In this document: positions 43,261-53,980 of the stretch, in pieces
Position numbering within the stretch: the first letter of the stretch is position 1
How the letters are laid out: each line of letters begins with the position of its first letter
Source of the DNA: Zygnema cylindricum
Lineage: Eukaryota > Streptophyta > Zygnematophyceae > Zygnematales > Zygnemataceae
Assembly: GCA_037447655.1 (NCBI GenBank)
Contig: JBBHKE010002644.1
Span: forward strand, 243,824-307,823
DNA: 64,000 nucleotides
Direction of reading: 5' to 3'
Position numbers and translations under genes: made by a program
Notes under the pieces: generated by a model
Told to the model about the DNA's origin: nothing
The model's input: the letters and a program-made list of their open reading frames with translations, nothing else
Databases searched by the model: none

Positions 43261-43611
43261 TATTGAATGTGATGCCATAAAAGGCCCAAAAGATTAATAT
43301 GTCGAAATATCAAGAAAAGCCAAAACAAGGAAAAACACTGAGATAAAAAGACAAGGAAGAAAGTAACGACAAACAAGGAAACAAGTGAGAAGTTTGTAGT
43401 TTAAGTGTCTTAATTTTTTTTTATTATAATTTACAATGACACAAGAGAGTCTTATAGGAAGACGAGGTAAGGGGTAGCCGCTAAATGGCTCTAAAAGGTA
43501 CATCTAGCCTAGAGCGTCACTTAGGAAGGTACATCTAGTTATGGTAAAAGGAATCTAAGACTAAAGAGATTCCTACGTAAAAATCATCAATTCTAATCAA
43601 AGTATGTATAT
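43261..43611 (-). repeat. Element B2 3' LTR, inner part
   Basis: It matches 8821-9172 of LTR B1. The LTR is interrupted by element A and resumes at 50053. Confidence 0.85.
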
Positions 43612-44653
43612 TGTAACTCTGAGACCTCCATAAGTCCTCAGAGTGGACAGCTTCCAAGAAGCCTCTAGGATAATCCTGACCCCTTTGTGTTTAAGCAAAG
43701 ATAACTGCCACCCTGGCAGACAAAAACGCTGACCAACTTCACCCCTGTGAAGACAAGACTCCCCTGAGTCGATAGCAAAAAGAATCTTTGAATTTGCTCC
43801 CCTGAGCAGTAAGTTATGGAGGGTCAAAGTTGACCTTTTGTACAGAAGCTCTCTGGGAGAGAGGGTCCTATCTTCTAATTTTTCTAAGTCCTATCTCTCT
43901 CACAGACTCTATCTACTGATGTACGGAACCAATCAGAATTGAGTTCCGTACGCAAAAGTACAACCGCCGGTGTACTTTCAGTACGGACATTGTACGACAT
44001 GGCCTAAATGTCGACACATGTCAAATCCGGATTCGGTGCCATAATCTCCGGAGATTCTACAATCCAACGGAATTTCGCCACGTGTCATCCGATGTGGCGA
44101 TGGCCACAAACCGCCGAAATCTACCTCCGCGATCTCGGCGCTATTTCCGGCCGTCCGATTAAATTCAGATTTAATCTTAGCCGTAATAAATACATGCGCG
44201 GTATTTATTTCACTTCCGAAACAAATGCGCGGTATTGATTCGTAATTCGTACCGTTATCCGTACCGGTTCTATGTATCCCGTAATCCGTAACAGTTAAAT
44301 GAATTTATCGTACGTATACATCTTTAAATAATTATCAAACTATACAGTATGTATCACTATAGCTAGACCTAACGGTTAAGGCTACCGGCTATTTCCTATC
44401 TGCCGGCCGGTAGGTACAGGGATCAAATCCTGCCGCCGGCACTTAACTTTTAATTAAATAAATAAACCCTAGTATTAAATTCCCGTAAAACTTCAGGATA
44501 GCCAAGGTAGCCATGGCTCTATCTTCCTCTCCAACTTCTCAGTGACTGCAACAAGTTTGAGAGTTGGAGAGAGAAGTTAGAGATAGACTGCCTCGGCTTC
44601 TTTCTATTTCTATTTAGACCTAGAAAATACTAATAAATCCATTAGTTTCTACA
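43612..44653 (-). repeat. Element A 3' LTR
   Basis: On - it starts TGTAGAAACTAATGG (44653) and ends GAGTTACA (43612). The tRNA-like block is at 44361-44441 (B-box-like GGATCAAATCC at 44420-44430), and the hairpin GACTC-CCCT-GAGTC at 43757-43770. Confidence 0.95.
44361..44441 (+). other. Antisense tRNA-like block in LTR A
   Basis: D-arm-like GACCTAACGGTTAAGG, then a T-arm-like hairpin CAGG-GATCAAAT-CCTG, enclosed by the perfect helix TGCCGGC (44401-44407) with GCCGGCA (44435-44441). A copy at 49755-49835 in the 5' LTR has one helix base changed (G to A). Confidence 0.6.
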
Positions 44654-44666
44654 CTCCCCTTATTTT

Positions 44667-47600
44667 CTAGTCAATCTTTAATTTCAGACCACACTTCTCC
44701 CTGCAAAAAATTAGCTTAGGGGAAGGCACAGGTTTGGTCATCATATCTGCTACCATCTCACTATCTGGTCTGTACTCTAAACTGATTATTTTGTTTTCTA
44801 CTTTCTCTCTAACAAAGCTGAGTCTAATGTCCATGTGTTTGGCTTTAAAATGGTGTTTAGGATTGGCAGAAATAGCGATTGCTGCCTGATTATCACAAAA
44901 TATTTTCTGCACACCACTCTTAAGGTGACCAAGCTCACCAAGCAAAGACTTGACCCACATCAATTCTTTTACAGCAGAGCAAGAGGCCATATACTCAGCC
45001 TCCATGGTGGACTGAGCAATAACCTTTTGCTGTTTGCTACTCCAACAGCAAGCCCCATCACCCACATATAATACATATCCAGAAGTACATCTCCTCATCG
45101 GAGCATCACCATAACTGGCATCACTCCAAGTAGTGATGTCAGTATTCTCCCCACCCAAATGCAACCATAGATCTCTAGTTCCTACCAAATATCTAAGGAC
45201 TCTCTTAGCTGCCTCCCAATCCCTTTTAGTGGGAGCATTTAGACTTCTACTCAGCACTCCTACAGCTGCAGCTAAATCCGGCCGGGTACAATTCATAAAA
45301 TAGATTAGACTTCCCACTACTTGCCTGTAAGGAATAGTCTGCATGAACTTCTGTTCATCATGAGATAATTCCTCGTCTAAGACTATGACTCCTTCTTCCT
45401 CACTCCCCTCACTTCCCTTCTTTAACTCCATTGGAGTTGTACAACTATTAGCTTTATCCATTTGAAATTTTTCAAGCATGTTCCCTATTGCTTCTTTTTG
45501 AGTCAATCTTATAATTTTCCTTTTTCGGTCTCTCTCTACTTGAATTCCCAAAATATATCTTGCTTCTCCCATATCCTTCATTTCAAATCTCCCTTTAAGA
45601 TCGGTTTTCAGTTTGTTAATTTTTTCCATTGATTTACTTAATACAAGCAAATCATCAACATAAATTGCAATAAATATCAAACCTTCCTCATCTTCGAAAA
45701 CATAGATTGAGTGATCTGAGCTGATCCGAATATATCCCAGACCGGTAAGAAACTCATCAAGCTTCTTATTCCATTGTCGAGGTGCCTGTTTCAAACCATA
45801 AAGAGATTTAATCAGCCGGCATACCTTACTCTCCTCTCCTTCTTCCACAAACCCTTCGGGTTGTCGCATGAAGATCTCCTCTTCCAATTCTCCATGCAAA
45901 AAGGCTGTTTTTATGTCCATCTGGTGCACTTCCATGTCTTCCGCCGCCGCTAAACTGAGAAGTATGCGGACGGAGGGAAATCTGACCACCGGAGCAAAGG
46001 TTTCCTCGTAGTCAATTCCTTCCTTTTGTGTAAATCCCTTTGCCACTAATCTGGCCTTGTAGCGCTCGATTGTGTTATCTGGGTTCAGTTTTAGTTTGAA
46101 AACCCACTTACAACCGATTGGTTTTCGGTTAGGTGGACAGTCCACCAGCTCCCAAGTATCGGCTGCCATGATTGAAGCCATCTCCTCATTGATGGCTGTC
46201 TTCCATCGGTTTCTTTCTGGACAAGTCATCGCCTCTCCATAAGTTTGAGGTTCATCTTGATGAGATAGTTTAGTTACCTTGTTAATAACCTGTTTTTCTT
46301 GCAGTCTTTTGCTACTTCTCCTCCCCCCCTCAAAATCTGAGGCCGGAATAGATGGTTCTCGTGGATTCTTTCGAACGAACTCGGCTTCTCCCCTATCCCT
46401 TGATTCCGAATCAATTTCCACCACGTCTTCCGCTTCGAGTAGAGTTGTCACTGGAGTTTCCACAGCCGAGTCCTTTTCGGTCTGATTTGTTCCTGCAAGA
46501 ATGTCATCTTCTCTAAAACCTGGATAGTTAGGAAGCTCAAAGTCATCGGAATTTTCTGACTCAAATCTGATTTTTACTGACTTCGTATATTTGAAGGGAT
46601 CTACAGACTTTCCTTCATCCATAACTACTAGATGCTTTACTAAGATTATATCTTCCCTTTTTAGATCATAAACTCTATATCCTTTAACATCTTCATCATA
46701 TCCTAATAAGTATCCTGGTTTTCCTTTAGGATCTAGCTTCCAATTGGACCGATCAGTATCTAGACTGAACACTTGACTGCCGAAAACCTTTAAGTGAGAT
46801 ATGTCTGGTTTCCGGCCTGTCCATCTCTCATAAGGTGTTTGATCTTTTATAGCTGAAGTAAGAACTCTATTCTTGAGGTAATTAGCACAGTTCATTGCTT
46901 CTGCCCAAAACCTTTTCCCTATCCTTTTATCTGACAACATACTTCTAGCACTATCACTTAGTGTTCTATTTAACCTCTCAGCTACCCCATTCTGTTCAGG
47001 ATTTTCTGGAACTGTCTTTTGGTGTTGAACCCCATCTTCCCTCAGAAAATCCTCAAACTGGTTAGAAGTATACTCTCCACCATTGTCACTCCTTACTCTC
47101 TTGATTGGAGTTTCATGGAGTTTTTCGCTCCAAGCTTTATATTGTCTAAAACAATTCTCAGCTTCGGACTTGTTTTTCAAAAAATATACCCGGGAATACC
47201 GAGACCAATCATCAGTTATAGTCATCATAAATCTCTTCCCCCCCGGTGAGGGCACTTTAGCCGGTCCCCAAATATCTGTGTGTACTAGATCTAGAATTTT
47301 TTCTCCCTTATAGGTGGCTGACTTAGGAAAGGGTAATCTGTGTGCTTTACCTTGAGCACATCCACTACAATCACTTATATCATCACTCTCACTGAACTGA
47401 ATCCCTTCCACCACTCCCATCTTTTTCATCTCTCTTAACTTATCTAGATTCACATGCCCAAGCCTCTTATGCCACATCATAATATCATGAACACCAGCAT
47501 AATAAAGTTTCTTCTTTTCATTACTTAAGATCAGCCTAAACATCCCATGGCTACCTTTCTCAGCAATGAAATAGACATCATCCTCAAAACTAGCAGTAAA

Positions 47601-49025
47601 GACTCCTTCCCTAGTGCTAGTAAAAAAACCCTTATCATCTAATACTGATGTAGAGATAAGATTTTTGTTCAGCTCCGGAATAAACAATACATCGGAGAAT
47701 GTTAATATGGATGTCTTTCCTTTCACTAACACTTTTAGATCTACCGATCCTACAAGAGTAGTGGTGACTATCCTCCCATCCCCGTACTCTATCTCTACGG
47801 TGGGAATCTTTCTTATCTTAGTGAACAGGTGTCTATCCTTACACATGTGCATGGAGGCACCTGAATCTACAATCCAGCCTGCTTCACCTTTCAATCCACC
47901 GTACGCACATTTCTGCCTCCGTGGAATTTCGACCTCATTTTTCGCCTCCAACTCCTCATCCAAAAGGAGCTCATCGTCCTCGTCCTCGGATTCAGCCTCA
48001 AGTACCTGTGTGACAAGGGCCTTTTTCTTTCCTCTCGAGGTACCACCGGTCTGCCCCTCCTTTAACCGAAGCTCGGTTAGCTTAGTGCACTCTGCCATAT
48101 AGTGCCCCGGTTTCTTACAAAAATGACATAGTCCTTTGGGAGCCCTTGGTTCGAACTCATCGGCCGGTTTTTTCTGCTCCCTACCCCCATAGTTTCCGAC
48201 CGGTTTTCGGGAATCCCTGTTCCTCCAATCAGTCGCTGTTGCCAAGGCTTGGCCACTCTTTCCTCCCCTTCGGATCTCAATTGTATTCTCTTGAACGAGA
48301 ATCATTCCTACCACTGAGTTCCATATCCACCTTGAGTCAGGCAAGTCCTGCACACGGTAAACTATGTTCACGAACTCATCAGGTAACTTCATCAGTAAAC
48401 AGTTAACCTTTTCTTTTTCACTCAAATCTTTTCCCGCACTCTGTAGCTCCATGAAGAGTGTAGCAAGCTCATTGCAAAAATCCAACATATTTCCCCCTTT
48501 GTATACATACTCCTTAACTTTCTGATCAGCCAACTGTTGTTGCTGAATCGTACCACTTCGGTACATCTCTATAAGAGCCATCCAAAGATCGGATGCCCTT
48601 TCTACCTGCAAATGAGGGCATGCAAGTCCTTGAGTGAGATGGCGTAGGATGAAGTGCTTTGCCGCCATATTGTTGAAGTCCCAGGTTTCAGTATCATTCT
48701 CCTCGTTCCTCGGAATAGGTGACATGAATGCTAAACCAGTTGCTATTGGTGTGGTCGCCTCCTTCTCCTTTCCTTTGTCCACCACCTCTCCTTCCTTTGT
48801 TTCCTCCGTTGAAGGTGAATCCTCTTTCCTGGTGAATCTGCTTCCTCCAAACCCTGGAGGAATTCCAAGACTTGATGGACGCCCCAATCGTCCACTCACT
48901 ATCCCCCAAAACCTTTTTTCGCATAGAGCTCCTATCATCATACTTTCCCAGTATATGAAGCCAGTTCCATTAAAGATTGGTACCCTAGAGGGTGGGCCCA
49001 TAACCTGTAACTCTGAGACCTCCAT
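44667..49025 (-). CDS. Element A Gag-Pol polyprotein (copia)
   Basis: 1452 codons in one frame. Approximate residues: Gag 1-295; zinc knuckle C-x2-C-x4-H-x4-C 298-311; protease VDSGAS about 385; integrase zinc site H-x4-H...C-x2-C 517-560. The integrase core residues are at 583 (TDIWGP), 648 (SDNGGEY) and 680 (PEQNGVAERLNR). Reverse transcriptase YVDDLL is about 1123. RNase H motifs are SDASYG about 1303, MEAEYM about 1345 and CDNQAA about 1380. All catalytic motifs are intact. The ATG is within the 5' LTR, 20 nt before its end, so the first codons cross the primer-binding site (LQVMGPPSR). The stop codon lies at the edge of the polypurine tract. Gag and Pol in one frame is usual for copia. 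Confidence 0.97.
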   Translation of the reverse strand: MEVSELQVMGPPSRVPIFNGTGFIYWESMMIGALCEKRFWGIVSGRLGRPSSLGIPPGFGGSRFTRKEDSPSTEETKEGEVVDKGKEKEATTPIATGLAFMSPIPRNEENDTETWDFNNMAAKHFILRHLTQGLACPHLQVERASDLWMALIEMYRSGTIQQQQLADQKVKEYVYKGGNMLDFCNELATLFMELQSAGKDLSEKEKVNCLLMKLPDEFVNIVYRVQDLPDSRWIWNSVVGMILVQENTIEIRRGGKSGQALATATDWRNRDSRKPVGNYGGREQKKPADEFEPRAPKGLCHFCKKPGHYMAECTKLTELRLKEGQTGGTSRGKKKALVTQVLEAESEDEDDELLLDEELEAKNEVEIPRRQKCAYGGLKGEAGWIVDSGASMHMCKDRHLFTKIRKIPTVEIEYGDGRIVTTTLVGSVDLKVLVKGKTSILTFSDVLFIPELNKNLISTSVLDDKGFFTSTREGVFTASFEDDVYFIAEKGSHGMFRLILSNEKKKLYYAGVHDIMMWHKRLGHVNLDKLREMKKMGVVEGIQFSESDDISDCSGCAQGKAHRLPFPKSATYKGEKILDLVHTDIWGPAKVPSPGGKRFMMTITDDWSRYSRVYFLKNKSEAENCFRQYKAWSEKLHETPIKRVRSDNGGEYTSNQFEDFLREDGVQHQKTVPENPEQNGVAERLNRTLSDSARSMLSDKRIGKRFWAEAMNCANYLKNRVLTSAIKDQTPYERWTGRKPDISHLKVFGSQVFSLDTDRSNWKLDPKGKPGYLLGYDEDVKGYRVYDLKREDIILVKHLVVMDEGKSVDPFKYTKSVKIRFESENSDDFELPNYPGFREDDILAGTNQTEKDSAVETPVTTLLEAEDVVEIDSESRDRGEAEFVRKNPREPSIPASDFEGGRRSSKRLQEKQVINKVTKLSHQDEPQTYGEAMTCPERNRWKTAINEEMASIMAADTWELVDCPPNRKPIGCKWVFKLKLNPDNTIERYKARLVAKGFTQKEGIDYEETFAPVVRFPSVRILLSLAAAEDMEVHQMDIKTAFLHGELEEEIFMRQPEGFVEEGEESKVCRLIKSLYGLKQAPRQWNKKLDEFLTGLGYIRISSDHSIYVFEDEEGLIFIAIYVDDLLVLSKSMEKINKLKTDLKGRFEMKDMGEARYILGIQVERDRKRKIIRLTQKEAIGNMLEKFQMDKANSCTTPMELKKGSEGSEEEGVIVLDEELSHDEQKFMQTIPYRQVVGSLIYFMNCTRPDLAAAVGVLSRSLNAPTKRDWEAAKRVLRYLVGTRDLWLHLGGENTDITTWSDASYGDAPMRRCTSGYVLYVGDGACCWSSKQQKVIAQSTMEAEYMASCSAVKELMWVKSLLGELGHLKSGVQKIFCDNQAAIAISANPKHHFKAKHMDIRLSFVREKVENKIISLEYRPDSEMVADMMTKPVPSPKLIFCREKCGLKLKID
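48991..49005 (-). other. Element A primer-binding site (tRNA-iMet anticodon region)
   Basis: The + strand reads GGTGGGCCCATAACC, 15 nt identical to the plant tRNA-iMet anticodon stem-loop, directly adjoining the LTR end. A conventional site complementary to the tRNA 3' end (TGGTATCAGAGC) is absent. Confidence 0.8.
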
Positions 49026-50047
49026 AAGTCCTCAGAGTGGACAGCTTCCAAGAAGCCTCTAGGATAATCCTGACCCCTTTGTGTTTAAGCAAAGATAACT
49101 GCCACCCTGGCAGACAAAAACGCTGACCAACTTCACCCCTGTGAAGACAAGACTCCCCTGAGTCGATAGCAAAAAGAATCTTTGAATTTGCTCCCCTGAG
49201 CAGTAAGTTATGGAGGGTCAAAGTTGACCTTTTGTACAGAAGCTCTCTGGGAGAGAGGGTCCTATCTTCTAATTTTTCTAAGTCCTATCTCTCTCACAGA
49301 CTCTATCTACTGATGTACGGAACCAATCAGAATTGAGTTCCGTACGCAAAAGTACAACCGCCGGTGTACTTTCAGTACGGACATTGTACGACATGGCCTA
49401 AATGTCGACACATGTCAAATCCGGATTCGGTGCCATAATCTCCGGAGATTCTACAATCCAACGGAATTTCGCCACGTGTCATCCGATGTGGCGATGGCCA
49501 CAAACCGCCGAAATCTACCTCCGCGATCTCGGCGCTATTTCCGGTCGTCCGATTAAATTCAGATTTAATCTTAGCCGTAATAAATACATGCGCGGTATTT
49601 ATTTCACTTCCGAAACAAATGCGCGGTATTGATTCGTAATTCGTACCGTTATCCGTACCGGTTCTATGTATCCCGTAATCCGTAACAGTTAAATGAATTT
49701 ATCGTACGTATACATCTTTAAATAATTATCAAACTATACAGTATGTATCACTATAGCTAGACCTAACGGTTAAGGCTACCGGCTATTTCCTATCTGCCAG
49801 CCGGTAGGTACAGGGATCAAATCCTGCCGCCGGCACTTAACTTTTAATTAAATAAATAAACCCTAGTATTAAATTCCCGTAAAACTTCAGGATAGCCAAG
49901 GTAGCCATGGCTCTATCTTCCTCTCCAACTTCTCAGTGACTGCAACAAGTTTGAGAGTTGGAGAGAGAAGTTAGAGATAGACTGCCTCGGCTTCTTTCTA
50001 TTTCTATTTAGACCTAGAAAATACTAATAAATCCATTAGTTTCTACA
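49006..50047 (-). repeat. Element A 5' LTR
   Basis: Direct repeat of 43612-44653; contains the start codon of the polyprotein at 49025. Confidence 0.95.
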
Positions 50048-50052
50048 TATAT

Positions 50053-50173
50053 TCCACTAATTAAAGTACAGAATGCTAAACCGAAGTACAAGACTTATAG
50101 CGTAGCAAATAGAACTCTAAAAATAGTGTAGGAAACAACAAGTAGTGTAGAATGCTGTAATTGTATTTCAACA
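50053..50173 (-). repeat. Element B2 3' LTR, outer part
   Basis: Starts TGTTGAAATACAATTAC on - and matches 9173-9291 of LTR B1. A polypurine tract (complement of CCCCCCCTCGATT, 50174-50186) adjoins it. Confidence 0.85.
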
Positions 50174-50189
50174 CCCCCCCTCGATTAAA

Positions 50190-53100
50190 GCATGGTTAGT
50201 CACGAAGACCGGCATAATAAATGTGATGGTGAAATAAGGGACGAGGGAGAGGTTTGGTAAGAAAATCTGCAAGTTGAGATCCGGATGCACAATGAGAGAA
50301 GGAAACGGTGCCGTCTAGAGTTTTATCACCCGTAAAATGAAATTGTATATCAATATGTTTCGTGCGTGTATGATGGATAGGATTTTCATAAGAGCTAATG
50401 CCCCTTGAGAGTCACAAAAAATAGGGGTGGGAGAAGACGGAGGAAAAGAGAGATCGCAAAGAAGGTTTCGGAACCAAATAGCTGATTTCGTGGCGGTTGT
50501 GCCGGCCATATATTCCGCCTCCGTTGAGGAAAGAGCAACCGTGTTTTGTTTGCGGGGTGACCACGAGACAAGACCACCACCTAGAGAAAAACATACGCCG
50601 GAAATGGAACGACGATCGTCGAGTTCATTTCCCCAATCCGCATCGCAAAATCCAATAATAGAAGTGTTCGGAGAGAAAGAAGGGGAGGAGTGCGAGGGAG
50701 GAGAAGTATGGGAAAAGGTGAGGTGAAGATGTTTCGTTCCTTGGAGGTATCGAAGGACACGTTTGGCGGCTTGGAGATGAGTTTGAGTGGCCTAATGCGA
50801 GAATTGAGACAAAAGACAAACGGCAATACATATATTCCATCGTGTTCCAAGCATAACATACATCAATTTTCCAACAATCGATCGATAGAGTGAGTTTATA
50901 TCTTCTTGGGCATTCCCATCGGAGGACTCTTTGGTGAGAGTGGTATTTGGATCAAGAGGGGTAGGCACCGAATTGCAATCGGACATTGCAAAATGCTCAA
51001 GAAGATCAAGAATGTAGTGCTCTTGACTCATTTGCAAAATGCGTGCAGACCTTCGACGTAGAATAATGATGCCTAAACAGTAGTCAAGATCACCTAAATA
51101 AATCACATGCCAATAGGATGAGAGAATGTCTTTTACCTGATTAATAGAGGACTTACTAGGACCTGCGAGAATTAAATCATCTACGTAAATAATAATGATG
51201 ATTAACTGGTCTCTTGTACCTCTAATATAAATCCCAAGATCAGCACTAATTTCTTGAAAACCTTCTTTAAACAATGCTGCGACAAGGGTTTGATGCCAAA
51301 CTCTAGGTGCTTGCTTAAGACCATAAATCGACTTACGTATATGACAAACAAGGGTTTCCGTACCAGGGACAGCGTAACCAGGTGGTTGCTCCATGAAAAT
51401 ATCTTTTGCAAGACTACCATGAAGAAAAGCAGTTTTGACGTCAAGTTGTTGTAACTCCCAATCATGAAGAGCTGCAAAGGACAAAATCGTACGAATGGAG
51501 TCAAACTTCGCGACAGGGGCAAAAGTCTCGTTGTAGTCAACGCCCTTTGTTTGTAAGTATCCTTTAGCGACGAGGCGAGCTTTGTATCGGTCGATAGTAC
51601 CATCTGCCAGCCTTTTAATTTTAAAAACCCACTTGGAACCAATCGCACGACGATTTGGTGGGAGAGTACAAAGCGTCCACGTATTGTTCGTCATTAATGC
51701 GTTGTACTCCTGTGTAGCAGCAAGACGCCACTTGTCAGCATCAGGACGTTTTAACGCGGCATTTAAGGTGGGAGGATCTTTGACGTCGGCAAGGTTGGCG
51801 TGAGCAAGATTCTCGCGTAATTTCCACGTAGGTTGGGAAAAGCGCGTACTTTGTCGTACGGCAAGCTGTTCGTCAGGTGACGTGAGAGGAGTAATAATGA
51901 TCGAGTTACAAACCACACGTGTTGGTGACGTAGTTTCATAAGGTTTTGAAAATAAATTTGTCAATGGAAGGACCGAAGCGTCACCAATGATAATAAAATT
52001 TGGCGCGTTTAAGACCGTCGCGTCATCAATGATAGGAAATTTTATCGCTTGAAGGACCGTCGCGTCATCGCCAGCTTGATGTATAGTGGGAGGCGAATCG
52101 CCGGAAATCGCGGAGCGTAACAAGGAAAGTTCATCGTCGGAATTGGAGGAAGAGACAGAATTTGTGGAAGGCGTAAAAACTGTAGAAATAGGAGATATGT
52201 GAGGGTTTAAAAGGTGCGTATTTTGGGATGGGGTTAAAGGGGGCGTTAGCAAGGTGGTAAAAGAATTAGAAGGGACAGTTTCGTACGGAGGGAATAAACT
52301 AGGTACAGGAGTAATGGGAAAATCGGGTACAAGTGTACGTATAAGGGGAGTCTCATGAAAAATAACGTCACGAGTGGTGACAATGTGATGAGAAGAGGGT
52401 CACCAAATACGATATGCCTTGGAATTCGGGGAATATCCCACAAAAACTCCTCGCATATATCGAGGACCTAATTTACCATTGGATGGGGGAAGGATTTTGA
52501 AGTATGCTTGGCACTCAAATATGCGAAAATGGGAGACATCGGGTTTAGTTCTTTGCCATACTTCAAAAAGAGTTTTGTTAGAGAGAGAAGAGGTAGGAGA
52601 GCAATTACGAATATAAGAGGAAGTTAGCAAGGCTTCCGCCCAAAAATAGAAAGGTAAAGAGGCAAAATGGAGAAGAGAGCGAGACATGTCAATGAGAGTG
52701 CGATTGAGACGTTCGGCATCACCATTTTGTTGGGGAGAATGAGGAGAAGCTTTGTGATGAATAATACCATGTGTAAGTAAAAACTCGGAAAACTCATTGG
52801 AAACAAATTCTCCCCCATTATCCGTGCGAATTGTTTTAATGCGAGAGGACAAGTGATTTTCGACAAGCGCTTTAAAATGTTGGAAATAGGTAAAAACCAC
52901 AAACTTATGACGCATAAAATAAACACGTGTAAAGCGAGAAAAATCATCAATAAAAGTGAGAAAATAAGATGCGCCACTAAGGCTTAGGATGGGAATAGGA
53001 CCGCATACATCGCTATGAATGAGATCAAGGGGAGCCAAAGAGCGAGAAGAAGAAGGAAAAGGTAAGCGAGGCATTTTTCCAATAATACAACCGTGACAAA

Positions 53101-53290
53101 AGTCAATATTGTTTTCATTAAAAACATCGATGCCATTTACAAGCCCTTTTCCAAGGGAAGCTAGACTAGCACCATTAAGATGACTATATCGAAGATGCCA
53201 TGTCAAAAAATAGGAAGAAGAAGGAGAATGAGCTAAAGAAGCATGAGCAATATCATTAAAAAAATTTAAAAGATATAAGTTGCCCATTTT
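50190..53290 (-). pseudogene. Element B2 integrase-RT-RNase H (copia), 5'-truncated
   Basis: Integrase zinc region and core are at 53287-52400 (WHLRYSHLNG, SDVCGPIP, TDNGGEF, QQNGDAERLNR). A stop at about 52399 follows, then in the same frame reverse transcriptase 51730-50960 with MVAKGYLQTKGVDYNETFAP and YVDDLI. A stop at 50792 precedes RNase H with CDADWG, STEAEYMA and CDSQGAL, and a frameshift near 50350. Gag and protease are missing; the 5' end joins a duplicated RT segment at 53291. Close to B1 in the shared integrase part. Confidence 0.88.
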
Positions 53291-53980
53291 GACTCATTTG
53301 CAAAATGCGTGCAGACCTTCGACGTAGAATAATGATGCCTAAACAGTAGTCAAGATCACCTAAATAAATCACATGCCAATAGGATGAGAGAATGTCTTTT
53401 ACCTGATTAATAGAGGACTTACTAGGACCTGCGAGAATTAAATCATCTACGTAAATAATAATGATGATTAACTGGTCTCTTGTACCTCTAATATAAATCC
53501 CAAGATCAGCACTAATTTCTTGAAAACCTTCTTTAAACAATGCTGCGACAAGGGTTTGATGCCAAACTCTAGGTGCTTGCTTAAGACCATAAATCGACTT
53601 ACGTATATGACAAACAAGGGTTTCCGTACCAGGGACAGCGTAACCAGGTGGTTGCTCCATGAAAATATCTTTTGCAAGACTACCATGAAGAAAAGCAGTT
53701 TTGACGTCAAGTTGTTGTAACTCCCAATCATGAAGAGCTGCAAAGGACAAAATCGTACGAATGGAGTCAAACTTCGCGACAGGGGCAAAAGTCTCGTTGT
53801 AGTCAACGCCCTTTGTTTGTAAGTATCCTTTAGCGACGAGGCGAGCTTTGTATCGGTCGATAGTACCATCTGCCAACCTTTTAATTTTAAAAACCCACTT
53901 GGAACCAATCACACGACGATTTGGTTGAAGAGTACAAAGCGTCCATGTATTGTTTGTCATTAATTCATTGTACTCCTGTG
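53291..53980 (-). pseudogene. Duplicated reverse-transcriptase segment of B2, out of order
   Basis: About 690 bp match 51024-51712 almost exactly, with most differences clustered in the last 100 bp. Reading on -, this RT piece precedes integrase, the reverse of the normal order. Either a local rearrangement or an assembly error. Confidence 0.85.

Larger units (their letters stand above)
43607..50052 (-). mobile_element. Element A: intact, young copia-type LTR retrotransposon
   Basis: LTRs 43612-44653 and 49006-50047 are both 1042 bp and differ at only a couple of places I could find (for example within CTGCCGGCCGG/CTGCCAGCCGG). Perfect 5-bp target duplications TATAT lie at 43607-43611 and 50048-50052. 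Polypurine tract, primer-binding site and one uninterrupted 1452-codon polyprotein frame are present. It sits inside the 3' LTR of B2, so it is younger than B2. By structure it could be autonomous. Confidence 0.95.
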
